From the NCBI RefSeq assembly GCF_000621165.1, contig NZ_JHZA01000008.1:248001-312000 (forward strand): a stretch of 64,000 nucleotides of DNA, written 5' to 3'. Source of the DNA: Enterovibrio calviensis DSM 14347 (lineage in GTDB: Bacteria; Pseudomonadota; Gammaproteobacteria; Enterobacterales; Vibrionaceae). How positions within the stretch are numbered: the first letter of the stretch is position 1; the number at the start of each line of letters is the position of its first letter. Positions 8,203-17,304 of the stretch are shown here, one piece after another. The translations under genes and the position numbers were made by a program. Below the pieces are notes generated by a model. It did no database searches, was not told the origin of the DNA, and saw nothing but the letters and a program-made list of their open reading frames with translations.

Positions 8203-9510
8203 TTATTGCATCGACGGTTTAAACACGATTTTCTCGTCTTCTTCGCCCGCTTTCATGTCGTTATATCGGTCAAGATCCAACGCATCTTCACTCTTGGCCA
8301 CAATACATGTCACCGCACAGTCACCCGTGATGTTTACCGCGGTGCGAATCATATCCAGAAGACGGTCAACACCCATGATCAAGGCGATACCTTCTAGCGG
8401 AAGACCCACTTGGTTCAATACCATCGCCAACATCACCAAACCAACACCCGGCACACCCGCCGTACCAATCGACGCCAGTGTTGCCGTCAGAATCACCGTC
8501 ATGTAATCCATCAGTGTCAGATCGACGTTAAACGCCTGCGCAATAAACACGGTCGCAACACCTTGCATCATCGCCGTACCGTCCATGTTGATGGTCGCGC
8601 CGAGAGGGATGGTGAACGAGGCAATTTTGTTGTCTGCGCCCATACGGCGTGTCGCGGTTTCCATCGACACAGGAATGGTCGCGTTTGAAGAAGCGGTAGA
8701 GAACGCAAACATGATCGCGTCTTCCATTTTCTTTAAGAAGGTGATCGGGCTAAGGCCAGCAAACACCTTCAACAGCGCGGTGTATGTCACAAGGGCATGC
8801 AAAATCAGTCCGCCCGCTAGCACAAAGAAGTATTCTGCAAGACTCAGAATCGCCGACAGACCCAATGTGGTGAAGAGCTTCGCCATCAAACAGTAAACAC
8901 CGTAAGGTGCTAGGTTCATCAGCAGCGCAACTAACTTGAGGATCACTTCGTTCATGTCGCGGAAGAAAGCCGCGATGCGTTCACCCGGCTTACCCGACGC
9001 ACTGATCGCGATACCGAATAGCACGGCAAAAATAATAATTTGTAGCGTATTACCTTCAGCCATTGAACTGATTGGGTTCGTTGGGAACATGCCCACAATC
9101 ACTTCACCCAAGGTTGGTGCTTCTGCTGCTTTAAAGCTAGACGCCGCCGTTAAATCCGCGCCTTTACCTGGGCCAAACAACAGTGCAAGGCTCATGGCGA
9201 GCGTGATAGCAAGCGCAGTGGTACCCAGATAGAACATCAGGGTTTTGCCGCCTAAACGCCCCAAGGTCGCAATGTCTTTCAATGCGCTCGTGCCGCAGAC
9301 CAAAGAGACAAACACCAATGGCACTACCAGCATCTTTAAGCTGGCAACAAAGATTTGTCCGCCAACATCAAATAAGCCATTAACGATGTACTCGTTAACA
9401 AACCCTTCATCGGCAAAAAGAAAGCGAATCGCAAATCCCGTCGCGATACCCATGACCATACCCACTAAGACACGAGTCGTCAGGGACATCTTGTTTTTCT
9501 CTGCATTCAT
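8203..9510 (-). CDS. Dicarboxylate/amino acid:cation symporter (DAACS family)
   Basis: A 435-residue inner-membrane sodium- or proton-coupled carrier of the GltP/DctA/SstT fold. Diagnostic segments are the serine-rich hairpin-1 tip (FSTASSNATIPVSM), the TM7 motif GATINMDGTA, the hairpin-2 segment ASIGTAGVPGVG and the TM8 motif DRLLDMIRTAVNITGD. The arginine in that TM8 motif sits near the position that selects acidic side chains in glutamate/aspartate carriers, so an acidic amino acid or C4-dicarboxylate is the likely cargo. I start it at the ATG at 9510, which has GGAG nine bases upstream; the longer frame has no ribosome site. A probable CRP site lies upstream, and a LysR regulator is divergent from it. 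Confidence 0.92.
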   Translation of the reverse strand: MNAEKNKMSLTTRVLVGMVMGIATGFAIRFLFADEGFVNEYIVNGLFDVGGQIFVASLKMLVVPLVFVSLVCGTSALKDIATLGRLGGKTLMFYLGTTALAITLAMSLALLFGPGKGADLTAASSFKAAEAPTLGEVIVGMFPTNPISSMAEGNTLQIIIFAVLFGIAISASGKPGERIAAFFRDMNEVILKLVALLMNLAPYGVYCLMAKLFTTLGLSAILSLAEYFFVLAGGLILHALVTYTALLKVFAGLSPITFLKKMEDAIMFAFSTASSNATIPVSMETATRRMGADNKIASFTIPLGATINMDGTAMMQGVATVFIAQAFNVDLTLMDYMTVILTATLASIGTAGVPGVGLVMLAMVLNQVGLPLEGIALIMGVDRLLDMIRTAVNITGDCAVTCIVAKSEDALDLDRYNDMKAGEEDEKIVFKPSMQ

Positions 9511-9621
9511 CGTCGAACACTCCATTTCATGATTTACGTGCTTGTCACATACAAGGCGCAAAGAGATTAACAGTGGTTATACAAATTGAGATACATCACG
9601 AATGCGAGACAAATCACCAAA

Positions 9622-9637
9622 TGTGTTGCGTATCACA
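9622..9637. promoter_or_regulatory. Probable CRP (cAMP receptor protein) site
   Basis: TGTGT-tgcgta-TCACA matches the CRP consensus TGTGA-N6-TCACA at nine of ten core bases. It lies about 112 bases upstream of the symporter start and 260 upstream of the LysR start, so carbon-source control of the symporter is the simplest reading. Inferred from the motif only. Confidence 0.5.
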
Positions 9638-9896
9638 TATTTCCATGTGACCGGTAACATTTAATACCCAAAGCGAAAACAAAAAAGACATTATTGTGTC
9701 TATTTTTTGTTCAGCAAGCATTTGATGTAACGAAGGAAAGTGATAGAAGATAACGACTTTGGATTCAATTTCTAGGGGTATTGAACCGCCAAAACGGTGT
9801 CATATCGTCTCGCACTGCCCGTCCAAATCGAAGAAAATTGACCGCGAAAATTTATCCATTATCATTAGATAAATAAGCAAAATTTATAGAGAATCC

Positions 9897-10778
9897 ATGC
9901 TGAATCCCAAATGGCTCATCACATTCGAAACCTTGGCCGACACCCAAAGTTTCACCAAAACCGCAGAATGCTTGTTCATGACGCAGCCTGGGGTCAGTCA
10001 GCACATCAAAAAACTAGAGGACACGTTAGGCGAAACGCTGATTTTTAGGGAGGGCAAGCAGTTTGAGTTAAGCCAAGCCGGCACGCTGCTTAAACATTAC
10101 ATCGCATCACAAAAACAGCTAAAAGAGTCGTTTCTCGCCCAACTCAAAGACGACAATCCCAACCAAGGGCCCATTCGAATTGCGTGTTCCGGCGCCATGG
10201 CAATGAAGCTCTACCCCTTGCTACTGGCTCATCAGCAACAGCATCCAGATTTATCTGTCCACATTGAAGCTGCACCCGCCTCGCGCATTCATGCCCTGCT
10301 CATGGATAACCAGATCGATATTGGGATTAGCACGCAACCTATTAGCCACCCATCTATCGAAGAAACGCTCATGGGAAAAGAGTCTCTGTGTTTGGTGGTA
10401 CCCGCAGCCAGTCAGGTCGATCCACATGATTATCTTGCGCTGTGCGAGCTGGGGTTTATCCAACATCCCGATGCCAGTCAATACGCGGATTTAGTGCTCT
10501 CGAAGAATTACCCTAAGCAATATAGAGGGTTAGATGGGTTTCGCGACAAAGGCTACGTGAACCAGCTGGCACAAATACTACTGCCAGTTTCACAAGGGCT
10601 AGGTTTTACCGTGTTACCTGGCGGAGTGGTCGATAGTTTTGTAGATAGAGACAAACTGAGTTGTCTCACCCTGCGTCACCCTGTCTATCAGCAGGTGTAT
10701 CTTGCGCAGAAGCGCTACCGGAATTTGCCTCAGCGTTATGCAAAGATCATTGAAATCATTGAAGTCGCACTGGCATAA
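9897..10778 (+). CDS. LysR-family transcriptional regulator
   Basis: A 293-residue LysR-type regulator. The N-terminal winged helix-turn-helix (residues ~4-62) shows the usual pattern FETLADTQSFTKTAECLF then TQPGVSQHIKKLE; the periplasmic-binding-protein-like effector domain follows from ~90. It is divergent from the DAACS symporter across a 386-base region containing a CRP-like site, the classic arrangement for a regulator of its neighbour. No effector can be assigned. The ATG has only a weak purine-rich ribosome site. It ends at a bidirectional terminator two bases after its stop. Confidence 0.88.
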   Translation: MLNPKWLITFETLADTQSFTKTAECLFMTQPGVSQHIKKLEDTLGETLIFREGKQFELSQAGTLLKHYIASQKQLKESFLAQLKDDNPNQGPIRIACSGAMAMKLYPLLLAHQQQHPDLSVHIEAAPASRIHALLMDNQIDIGISTQPISHPSIEETLMGKESLCLVVPAASQVDPHDYLALCELGFIQHPDASQYADLVLSKNYPKQYRGLDGFRDKGYVNQLAQILLPVSQGLGFTVLPGGVVDSFVDRDKLSCLTLRHPVYQQVYLAQKRYRNLPQRYAKIIEIIEVALA

Positions 10779-10779
10779 A

Positions 10780-10819
10780 AAAACCGCTCTATACCCATAA
10801 GGACATAAAGCGGCATTTT
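10780..10819. terminator. Bidirectional terminator between LysR gene and chemoreceptor gene
   Basis: Arms ccgctctat (10784-10792) and ataaagcgg (10805-10813) pair with one mismatch around a 12-base loop. An A-run on the left gives a seven-T tail on the minus strand and attttg follows on the plus strand. It serves the two convergent genes. Confidence 0.75.
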
Positions 10820-10880
10820 GTTAGTTCGCTAATGCTCGCTCAATCTGATTGAACAGAGACTGATAGCAATCAACTGAGTA

Positions 10881-12506
10881 TTAAAGGCGGAAGAACGCCA
10901 ACTCTTGCTTTTGGCTTTCAGCCAGCTTAGACAGCTCTAAACTCGCCTGCGCACTCTGGCTGATACCAGTAACATTCTGCGTAATGATGCACGACATATT
11001 GGTGATATTACGGTTGATGTCTTGCGTGACCGCCGACTGCTGCTCAGCAGCCGTTGCCACCAAGGTGTTCATATCAGTGATTTGCGCGACAGATTGCGTG
11101 ATACCAATTAGCGCATCATTCGCTTGTTGGCTTAATGTCTGGGTGCGTGCTAGAACATCCATACACATGCCCATGCTGTCACCCGCTTGAGATGCCTGAC
11201 CTTGAAGACCTTCAATGATTTGTTGAATTTCTTTGGTCGACTCTTCGGTACGCGCTGCCAACATACGAACTTCATCGGCTACTACCGCAAAGCCACGGCC
11301 CGAATGACCGGCACGTGCCGCTTCAATCGCCGCGTTCAATGCCAACAAGTTGGTTTGTTCTGAAATTCCGCGAATCACTTCAACAACATGGCTGATACGC
11401 TCAGATTGCTCACGTAGGTTCGATACAACAGAAGCTGTGTTCTCAATCGATTCCACCATTTGCTCTGCTGCTTCAGAGCTTTGCTGGAATACCGCCATGC
11501 CTTGAGACGCCAACTCATCAGTTTGACGCGCAGCATGGTCCGCGTTCACGGCATTGTCAGAAACATTGTCTGCTGTGCTTGAAAGCTCAGTCACCGCTGA
11601 TGCAACTTGTTCAATCTCGCCTTGCTCTTGCTGTGCATTGGCAGAAGATTGAGTCATCACCGTGGCTAGTTCAGTAGAGGCTGCCGCCACTTCATCACTG
11701 ATACCCACAAGGGTTCTTACCGTGTGACGCAATTGCTCAATACTCTTGTTCGTATCACGACCAAGAAGCGCTAGTTCATTGGTGCCTTCCTCGTTCGCCA
11801 AGACACTCAAATCCCCCATTGCGACCTTGCGCAAGACTTCTTGGAGAACTTGAAGTGGCTTAACGATGACACTCGACAACCACCAGCTGATCACAATAGC
11901 GAAGAGAATAGAGACAGTAAGCACAATGCCCGTGGTGAGAATCGCTTCGTCACTATTCTCGTCAGACAGCTTTAGATCTTGCTCAATCAATGGGTTGATA
12001 AAGGCAGAAAGGTCATTGATTGCCACCATCATGTCACTGCCCATGTGACGATATTCGTTCACCATGGTGTTATAGCGTGACTCATTAATCTGGCTGTTGA
12101 AGTATCCTTCAATAGTCGGTTGCGCGGTGGCATCGGTATAACGCACATAATCACTGACGCTTTCCTCTACTTGCATGACAAGATCACGCAACTGCGCGGT
12201 TTGTGCCATGTGACGAGTAATGTCCAGCGCTTCTCTGCCAAGTAGAGAAACCTCTTTCGCCATTTCCTTCGTTCTCGCTTGGTCATAGATGCCATAAATA
12301 GCCTCTACGCGCATTCCCCATGCAATGTCTGCAAGTTTAGATACACGATCTTTGTCTGATGCAGCCTGACGAGCCGTATTATTGGTTGCAAGAATGGACG
12401 ATTCCACCTCACTTTTTGCAAAAAATAGAACCGAAAAAACGCAGAGAACCAAAATAATGATGGGAAACTGAATTTGGTACCGAATGGAAATATTGTTAAG
12501 GGACAT
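10881..12506 (-). CDS. Methyl-accepting chemotaxis protein
   Basis: A 541-residue transmembrane chemoreceptor. TM1 lies at ~12-30, the periplasmic sensor (~31-185) is all-helical and of four-helix-bundle type, TM2 is at ~190-212, HAMP follows (~213-265, region [20 protein letters not shown]) and the cytoplasmic coiled coil ends the protein. The signalling hairpin tip is intact ([21 protein letters not shown]), so it should bind CheA/CheW. There is no C-terminal pentapeptide for CheR binding (ends LAFFRL). The ligand cannot be predicted from the variable sensor. It is monocistronic and has its own promoter region. Confidence 0.93.
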   Translation of the reverse strand: MSLNNISIRYQIQFPIIILVLCVFSVLFFAKSEVESSILATNNTARQAASDKDRVSKLADIAWGMRVEAIYGIYDQARTKEMAKEVSLLGREALDITRHMAQTAQLRDLVMQVEESVSDYVRYTDATAQPTIEGYFNSQINESRYNTMVNEYRHMGSDMMVAINDLSAFINPLIEQDLKLSDENSDEAILTTGIVLTVSILFAIVISWWLSSVIVKPLQVLQEVLRKVAMGDLSVLANEEGTNELALLGRDTNKSIEQLRHTVRTLVGISDEVAAASTELATVMTQSSANAQQEQGEIEQVASAVTELSSTADNVSDNAVNADHAARQTDELASQGMAVFQQSSEAAEQMVESIENTASVVSNLREQSERISHVVEVIRGISEQTNLLALNAAIEAARAGHSGRGFAVVADEVRMLAARTEESTKEIQQIIEGLQGQASQAGDSMGMCMDVLARTQTLSQQANDALIGITQSVAQITDMNTLVATAAEQQSAVTQDINRNITNMSCIITQNVTGISQSAQASLELSKLAESQKQELAFFRL

Positions 12507-12842
12507 ATGTCTTTTATACCTGACTGTGTTTCGTGTACTGACTATTCGAAAATTTGCCGCATTATGAGAGTTAGATCACTAAAAACCAAACCATTAATCG
12601 CATTCAGCAACAATTATTTTCTCACACATAAATACACGTCAAATATCCGTCACAAGCGCCAATAAATTATCGAAACCAAGCGTGTTGTGGTCATTTTTCC
12701 ACCAAATATGGGCTGCCCAATTATTAGCCTTAATCATTTAAGGACATTAAATCGTCCAACTCTTAAGACAGGGGTTCAGATAGAAATGAAGGTGATATTG
12801 AGGAATAAAAGAAGAAGTCAGGGAGCAATTTATAACCACCAC
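12507..12842. other. Upstream region of the chemoreceptor gene
   Basis: AT-rich sequence with no gene that I can support. It should hold the minus-strand promoter of the chemoreceptor gene near 12506-12650. Nothing else stands out before the hairpin at 12843. Confidence 0.5.
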
Positions 12843-12873
12843 CCTCGTTACTGACGGTTAATCAATAACGAGG
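12843..12873. terminator. Hairpin downstream of hdfR
   Basis: cctcgtta (12843-12850) and taacgagg (12866-12873) pair perfectly around a 15-base loop. It lies just past the palindromic repeat that follows hdfR on the minus strand. There is no T-run, so it may be a transcript-end or processing structure rather than a true intrinsic terminator. Confidence 0.35.
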
Positions 12874-12893
12874 ATGTGATGTTATGGAATAGA

Positions 12894-12940
12894 TATACCC
12901 AAGCAATCTGCTGATGCAGGATCAGGTTACTTGGGTATAT
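12894..12940. repeat. Palindromic intergenic repeat, copy A
   Basis: Starts tatacccaagcaa and ends ttgggtata, so the whole ~47-bp element folds on itself with the internal segment ctgctgatgcag forming an inner stem. It sits 28 bases after the hdfR stop and could act as its transcript end. The same element recurs at 14552, 21563, 28399 and in part at 28492 and 57584. Confidence 0.85.
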
Positions 12941-12967
12941 AGCGGAGGCAATTAAATAGAAAGTCGT

Positions 12968-13810
12968 TTACGCGGACATTAGCGACACGAGCTCTTCGAT
13001 ATCGTCATGCTTGTCATTTCCTGATAACCACACCATAAACAACTCATTCGCCATTGATGGGCTATCTTCAACGCGATACAACTTACCGGCATCAATCCAA
13101 GGCTGTGCTATCGTCGACGGCAAATAGCCTACCCCACCACGTTTCAACAAAAACGTGAGCGCTGGCTGACAACCATGGCTGTGTAGCACAGGCGTGCGCT
13201 GCATTGAAGGGATACGGCTGTGTTCAACACCAAAGCGGGTTCCCCAATCCAAATAGACCAGAGGCAACTCTGCAATGCTTTCCATGTCTTGATCTGGTTC
13301 GCTCGACACCAAGATCAATTCAAAGTGAGTAACACGTTGCTGTTGTAAATCGGCCAATTTGGGTGGTTCACTGGTTAACACAACGTCTACCAGCTTTTCT
13401 AACAGTGCATTTGAGATTTGCTGACGGCTTAAAGACTCAGTGCGCAATGCCCATTCAGGTTGTGCAATTTGCACTTGCTCAAGCCACTCACTGCTGCTTT
13501 CCAGCTCCCAAATGAGAGATGTTGCGCCAACCGTCAGTTGCTGCTGGTAAGAATCCGTTAGTGCGACATCCTGACGCGCACGTCCCCACGTTTGAAGAAT
13601 GTTCTCAGCATAAGGAACAAAACGCTCTCCGGCCGACGTCAAACGCAGATCACCACGTTTACGTGTGAAAACCGGTGTTCCTAGTTTTATTTCAAGCTGA
13701 CGGATACGAAAACTCACTGCCGATTGGGTCAGATAAAGATTCGTCGCCGCTTTACCGAAATGGCGAGTTTTGTTCACTTCCAGAAATGTGCGTAGTAGAT
13801 CAGTATCCAT
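12968..13810 (-). CDS. hdfR: LysR-family regulator HdfR
   Basis: A 280-residue LysR-type regulator. The N-terminus MDTDLLRTFLEVNKTRHFG followed by LYLTQSAVSFRIRQLE matches HdfR (YifA) of enterobacteria and vibrios closely over the winged helix-turn-helix; the effector domain follows from residue ~90. In E. coli HdfR represses flhDC, the flagellar master operon, and acts on other targets; whether that holds here is not visible. In many relatives hdfR is divergent from maoP; here maoP is not adjacent and a small membrane-protein gene lies upstream instead. The ATG at 13810 has a weak ribosome site. Confidence 0.85.
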   Translation of the reverse strand: MDTDLLRTFLEVNKTRHFGKAATNLYLTQSAVSFRIRQLEIKLGTPVFTRKRGDLRLTSAGERFVPYAENILQTWGRARQDVALTDSYQQQLTVGATSLIWELESSSEWLEQVQIAQPEWALRTESLSRQQISNALLEKLVDVVLTSEPPKLADLQQQRVTHFELILVSSEPDQDMESIAELPLVYLDWGTRFGVEHSRIPSMQRTPVLHSHGCQPALTFLLKRGGVGYLPSTIAQPWIDAGKLYRVEDSPSMANELFMVWLSGNDKHDDIEELVSLMSA

Positions 13811-13983
13811 ATCAGCGCTGTATAAAAGGTAAAATCATCTAACTGCGTTATCGGGGAAAACCTTGCTAGGGTCAAGGTCAAAAGCGACAATTTGCTAATT
13901 TTGATGTTAATTGGATGACTTCTATACCCAAACATCTTCAATTGACAGGTTTGCGGTCACAACTGAGCCACTCTCACGCAACA

Positions 13984-14307
13984 TCACACCCTACGCTGAA
14001 CCTCCGGTTTAGGCTGAGAAAAGCGCAGACAATAGACGCCATACCCCGCGCACCATCCCAAGACAAACAGACCCCAACTTTCAACAAAGTGCCCAAACAA
14101 CGCGGACGCTGCCATCAAGAAAAGACAAAGCAGCGATAGATTGATGAAAGAGCCCAAGGCTCTGTTTGTTTTGAAGCTCTTTTGCACAAACACAAAGACG
14201 CACAAGTGAATAGCCGTTACTTGTTTGCCATAAAACCTATCCAAGTACATCGCGAGCCAAAAGCCCCACAATATCCCCATTGCGACATCTAACCAGACCA
14301 TTGGCAT
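13984..14307 (-). CDS. Small integral membrane protein, unknown function
   Basis: About 107 residues with three to four hydrophobic segments (starting MVWLDVAMGILWGFWLAMYL, then SFINLSLLCLFLMAASALFG and WGLFVLGWCAGYGVYCL) and a basic C-terminus (PKPEVQRRV). I do not recognise the family. The start is the ATG at 14307 or the one at 14301; AGGAGG lies 4 or 10 bases upstream of these, respectively, and overlaps the stop codon of a 41-residue open frame just upstream, suggesting a two-gene unit with coupled translation. Confidence 0.6.
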   Translation of the reverse strand: MPMVWLDVAMGILWGFWLAMYLDRFYGKQVTAIHLCVFVFVQKSFKTNRALGSFINLSLLCLFLMAASALFGHFVESWGLFVLGWCAGYGVYCLRFSQPKPEVQRRV

Positions 14308-14315
14308 CGAGCCTC

Positions 14316-14441
14316 CTACCACTTAATGTCAGCGCGAACGAACATGTCTTCCAGTGTAATCAGCTCATCCTTTGACAACTGTTCTATCAAAGAGAATGCA
14401 ATCAAATTCATAGCGCGAAACATCAAAGGGAAACGCATCAT
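14316..14441 (-). CDS. Possible 41-residue protein upstream of the membrane protein
   Basis: A short open frame starting at the ATG pair at 14441/14438 and ending TAG at 14316. The translation begins MMRFPLMFRAMN and ends with a well-behaved, charged helical stretch (LIEQLSKDELITLEDM, then FVRADIKW), which looks more protein-like than any competing frame here. Its stop overlaps the AGGAGG of the next gene, a typical coupled junction. Against it: the ribosome site before 14441 is weak and no homologue is known to me. An in-frame TAA lies a little upstream, so it is not the end of a longer gene. Confidence 0.45.
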   Translation of the reverse strand: MMRFPLMFRAMNLIAFSLIEQLSKDELITLEDMFVRADIKW

Positions 14442-14551
14442 TTTCTTGCAGAATGAAGATGAAACTGGTGATTACGTCCATTTGCCACTGAATCATCTCT
14501 GCCCCCCCCTGCCCAACTCGCAATCCGTGAGCGGCTGTTTTAAGATGCCTA

Positions 14552-14582
14552 ATACCCAAGCAATCTCCATATACTGGGTATC
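14552..14582. repeat. Palindromic intergenic repeat, copy B (short form)
   Basis: ataccca at the left end and tgggtat at the right end enclose a 17-base middle, agcaatctccatatac-like, so only the outer arms of the family are kept and the inner stem is lost. It lies in the leader of the aminotransferase gene, about 75 bases before its start. Confidence 0.7.
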
Positions 14583-14654
14583 GATACCACTCCCTCGCCA
14601 AGCTGTGCTTGCTAAGAGTGATACATGGACGTTTCATATAACAGGAGTTACTGC

Positions 14655-15860
14655 GTGCGCATTTCCGCCCCCATAGTTGAATCATTAGATAGCATATTGC
14701 CAGACGAGCCACTGTTGATGATGGGTGCGGGCCCTGTTCCCATTCCAGCCAAAGTCGCCGCCGCCAATGGCATCGTGATCAACCATTTGGGTGAAACCAT
14801 GTCTCGTATTATCGAGCAGGTGAAAGCGATGTCTCGCTATGTATTCCAAACCGAATCATCACACATTTTAGGTGTCGCAGGCCCCGGTTCTGCCGCCATG
14901 GAAATGGCGATTGCTAACCTCGTTGCGCCTGGCGATAACGTGCTGTCTGTTTGTAACGGTTTTTTCAGTAACCGGTTGTCAGAAATGTCATCACGTGTCG
15001 AAGGCAATGTAACGCAATTAACCATTGAAGAAGGCCAAGCGGCTGACCCCATCGAAGTGGCAAAAGCGATTGCAGAACATGCGCCGAAAGTGCTGACCAT
15101 TGTGCAAGGCGAAACCTCAAACACAGTCTGTAACAGCGCCCTACCGGAAATTTGCCGCGCGGCAAAAGCGGCGGGATGTTTAGTGATTGTTGATGCGGTG
15201 TGCACCTTGAGCACCATGCCACTGAACATGGATGAATGGGGCGTTGATGCGGTGATTACGGGTGGGCAAAAAGGCCTAAGCTGTATTCCCGGCGTATCAC
15301 TCGTGGCGTTCTCCGAGCAAGCGTGGGACAAAATCACATCACGACAAGACACCCTGCGTCATTGGTGTTTGGACGCCAAGCTCGCGGATAAATTCTGGTA
15401 TCAAAGCTCCTATCACTATACGGCCCCCGTTTCCGGCATTATGGCGATCCACGAAGCATTGCGACTCGTGTGTGAAGAAACGTTACCCGGTCGCTTTGAC
15501 CGACACCTACGATGCTCTTTGGCACTGCAAGCTGGTATTGAAGGGTTGGGCTTGTCGCTGTTCGCAGATAAAGCCTCACGTTTGAACTCGGTGGTGGGTA
15601 TTCATGTGCCAAACGGCCTAGATCAAAAGGCCATCTTGTCGCGCATCTCTCATGACTTCAAAGTCGAGATTTCCGGTTCATTCGGGTTAGACATCATCCG
15701 CGTAGGACAAATGGGGGAGCAGTGTCGCGTGCACAATATATTCCGTACCATTCATGCACTAGGTTCGACGATTCAAGGGTTAAATGGCGAAGCAGACTTG
15801 CCTCGTGGTGTGGCGATGCTCGAAAAAGCCTTACAGGAATACCAACCCCAGTTCTCCTAA
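14655..15860 (+). CDS. Class V PLP-dependent aminotransferase
   Basis: A 401-residue enzyme of the alanine/serine-glyoxylate aminotransferase group. The N-terminal motif MMGAGPVPIP, the segment VQGETSNTVCN, the PLP aspartate in VIVDAVCTL and the Schiff-base lysine in TGGQKGLSCIPG are all present, so it should be active. Likely reaction: transfer of an amino group from alanine, serine or a related amine to glyoxylate or pyruvate; the exact pair cannot be read. I choose the GTG at 14655 because AGGAG lies seven bases upstream; the ATG at 14625 has no ribosome site. The stop codon falls in the first of three 15-bp repeats, followed by a strong terminator. Confidence 0.88.
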   Translation: MRISAPIVESLDSILPDEPLLMMGAGPVPIPAKVAAANGIVINHLGETMSRIIEQVKAMSRYVFQTESSHILGVAGPGSAAMEMAIANLVAPGDNVLSVCNGFFSNRLSEMSSRVEGNVTQLTIEEGQAADPIEVAKAIAEHAPKVLTIVQGETSNTVCNSALPEICRAAKAAGCLVIVDAVCTLSTMPLNMDEWGVDAVITGGQKGLSCIPGVSLVAFSEQAWDKITSRQDTLRHWCLDAKLADKFWYQSSYHYTAPVSGIMAIHEALRLVCEETLPGRFDRHLRCSLALQAGIEGLGLSLFADKASRLNSVVGIHVPNGLDQKAILSRISHDFKVEISGSFGLDIIRVGQMGEQCRVHNIFRTIHALGSTIQGLNGEADLPRGVAMLEKALQEYQPQFS

Positions 15861-15893
15861 CGTCAGTTCTCCTGACATCAGTTTTCCTAGCAT
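15849..15893. repeat. Three 15-bp direct repeats spanning the aminotransferase stop
   Basis: Units cagttctcctaacgt, cagttctcctgacat and cagttttcctagcat follow one another without gaps. In the aminotransferase frame each reads Q-F-S-stop, with the stop being TAA, TGA and TAG in turn. The first unit holds the true stop at 15858-15860. Confidence 0.95.
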
Positions 15894-15897
15894 TAAA

Positions 15898-15925
15898 GGG
15901 CCTGCCGATCAGTCGGCAGGCTTTT
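15898..15925 (+). terminator. Rho-independent terminator of the aminotransferase gene
   Basis: gcctgccga (15900-15908) and tcggcaggc (15913-15921) form a perfect nine-base GC-rich stem with a four-base loop and tttt after it on the plus strand. The right arm and loop overlap the last codons and stop of the convergent gene at 15909, so the two genes share this DNA. Confidence 0.9.
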
Positions 15926-16958
15926 CCACTGACAACCGCCCATTCTCTTGCTCGATCGAGAACACATGCGAGGATGAATGCGCGACTTCTTGTGACCCGA
16001 GATTGATATACTCGCCTTCACATATGTAAGCATGATCAATCGCGATAAGGGATACCGACGCCCTTTTCATGTATCGGGAAAGATTGTTGTCAGCGCTTTT
16101 GACTATCACTGACGTCTCCGCGTCTCGACCGAGAAAATACAGAGTAAAACAACGTGACAGCATCAACAGTTGATGCGGATCCATATCCAGTCTTTCATCA
16201 ATCCCGTCTTCATCAGGATCGTCTTGATCTAAATCTTCGTCATTGGACACGATAGCAATGGGCTGCTCAAAGAGACCGTCAATGTTTTCATCAATAACAA
16301 CGTTATCCAACATGCTGCCAGTGGTCGTCAGCTCATAGTCATTGAGGTACACCACCAAATCTTTCCCTTTGACCACATGCCTTTTCGTTTCATTAAAAAA
16401 GGCCGATAGACTCTGAGCCTCATCCTCGATTTCTCCCCAATAGGGCGAAAAGCTACTTCCTGTTGCAATCACATCACATTGAAAACCGAGATCAGCACCA
16501 ACGGTTGAAAGAAAATCGTGCACTGACAAAGTGACATTATCCGCCTGACTTTTCAGCAAGGTCACAAAGTGTGGCTCAAGGATGATTTTTGGCCGAGGGA
16601 GATCTTTGAAGAAAAAGTCCTCAAGCTTAATCGAGACTGTCATGGGTTTAGAATTCACACCCACCAACAAATGAAATTTAGTTTTCTTCGTCAGAAAGTT
16701 ATAGCTAGGTTGGCGAAAGTAATTGAAACGCACTTTCTCACGAAGTCCGAACAGAAACACGCGAGGCTTCGCAATCACGCTGGCGATGTGATCTTTCAAA
16801 TTGGCACGATAATCAACAACATACTGACTCATGCTGCCAGACTCATCAGCAAACCGCTCATCAACAAGCAAGTCGGCCCAGAACATCTCTGTTCCCACCA
16901 ACTCTGCTCGCCATTGCTGCACAATGGAAATGGATTCAGTTTGCTTAATCGCTTCCAA
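15909..16958 (-). CDS. Uncharacterised acidic protein
   Basis: A 349-residue soluble protein with no signal peptide or membrane segment. It is acidic, with a notable run of D and E around residues 235-260 (NDEDLDQDDPDEDGIDERLD), which could be a flexible linker or a metal-binding stretch. I do not recognise a family. The start is probably TTG at 16958, with GAGAG six bases upstream, because the next Met is at residue ~25. The final codons and stop lie within the aminotransferase terminator hairpin. The 345-base gap upstream suggests it has its own promoter. Confidence 0.65.
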   Translation of the reverse strand: MEAIKQTESISIVQQWRAELVGTEMFWADLLVDERFADESGSMSQYVVDYRANLKDHIASVIAKPRVFLFGLREKVRFNYFRQPSYNFLTKKTKFHLLVGVNSKPMTVSIKLEDFFFKDLPRPKIILEPHFVTLLKSQADNVTLSVHDFLSTVGADLGFQCDVIATGSSFSPYWGEIEDEAQSLSAFFNETKRHVVKGKDLVVYLNDYELTTTGSMLDNVVIDENIDGLFEQPIAIVSNDEDLDQDDPDEDGIDERLDMDPHQLLMLSRCFTLYFLGRDAETSVIVKSADNNLSRYMKRASVSLIAIDHAYICEGEYINLGSQEVAHSSSHVFSIEQENGRLSVEKPAD

Positions 16959-17213
16959 ACACTACTCTCGGTGATAAATCGTTAATACCATTAAAAAGAA
17001 TAGCTTATATTTCTAGGAGCCAACCAAAATCTACACCTTGTTACCAATAAAAACTCCGCGTAAAGCCAATACTCTCTCGCACCTGCCGATGCAGAATTCC
17101 GCAGGTTCTATTGACGTTATGAACAAGACATCCCTTTGCTGGTGTAGCGAACTCCATAAAAAGAGGACGATAGAACATCGGACGTGAGGCGGTTTTGAGC
17201 CTCTTAAAATAGG
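16959..17213. other. Intergenic region upstream of the acidic protein gene
   Basis: About 255 bases. Minus-strand open frames here are short and lack ribosome sites. A weak hairpin, gaggc...gcctc at about 17185-17203, precedes the terminator at 17214. I see no supportable gene. Confidence 0.5.
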
Positions 17214-17237
17214 AAGGCGAGCCAAAAAGCTCGCCTT
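17214..17237 (-). terminator. Terminator of the EAL-domain gene
   Basis: aaggcgagc (17214-17222) and gctcgcctt (17229-17237) form a perfect nine-base stem with a six-base loop. On the minus strand a moderately T-rich stretch (cctatttt) follows. It lies 68 bases after the EAL gene stop. Confidence 0.7.
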
Positions 17238-17304
17238 GTTGAAACATTCAATTCAATCGAACAATCAGTCCAATCAATCTAAACGATCTGTCGATAACAA
17301 GCTG

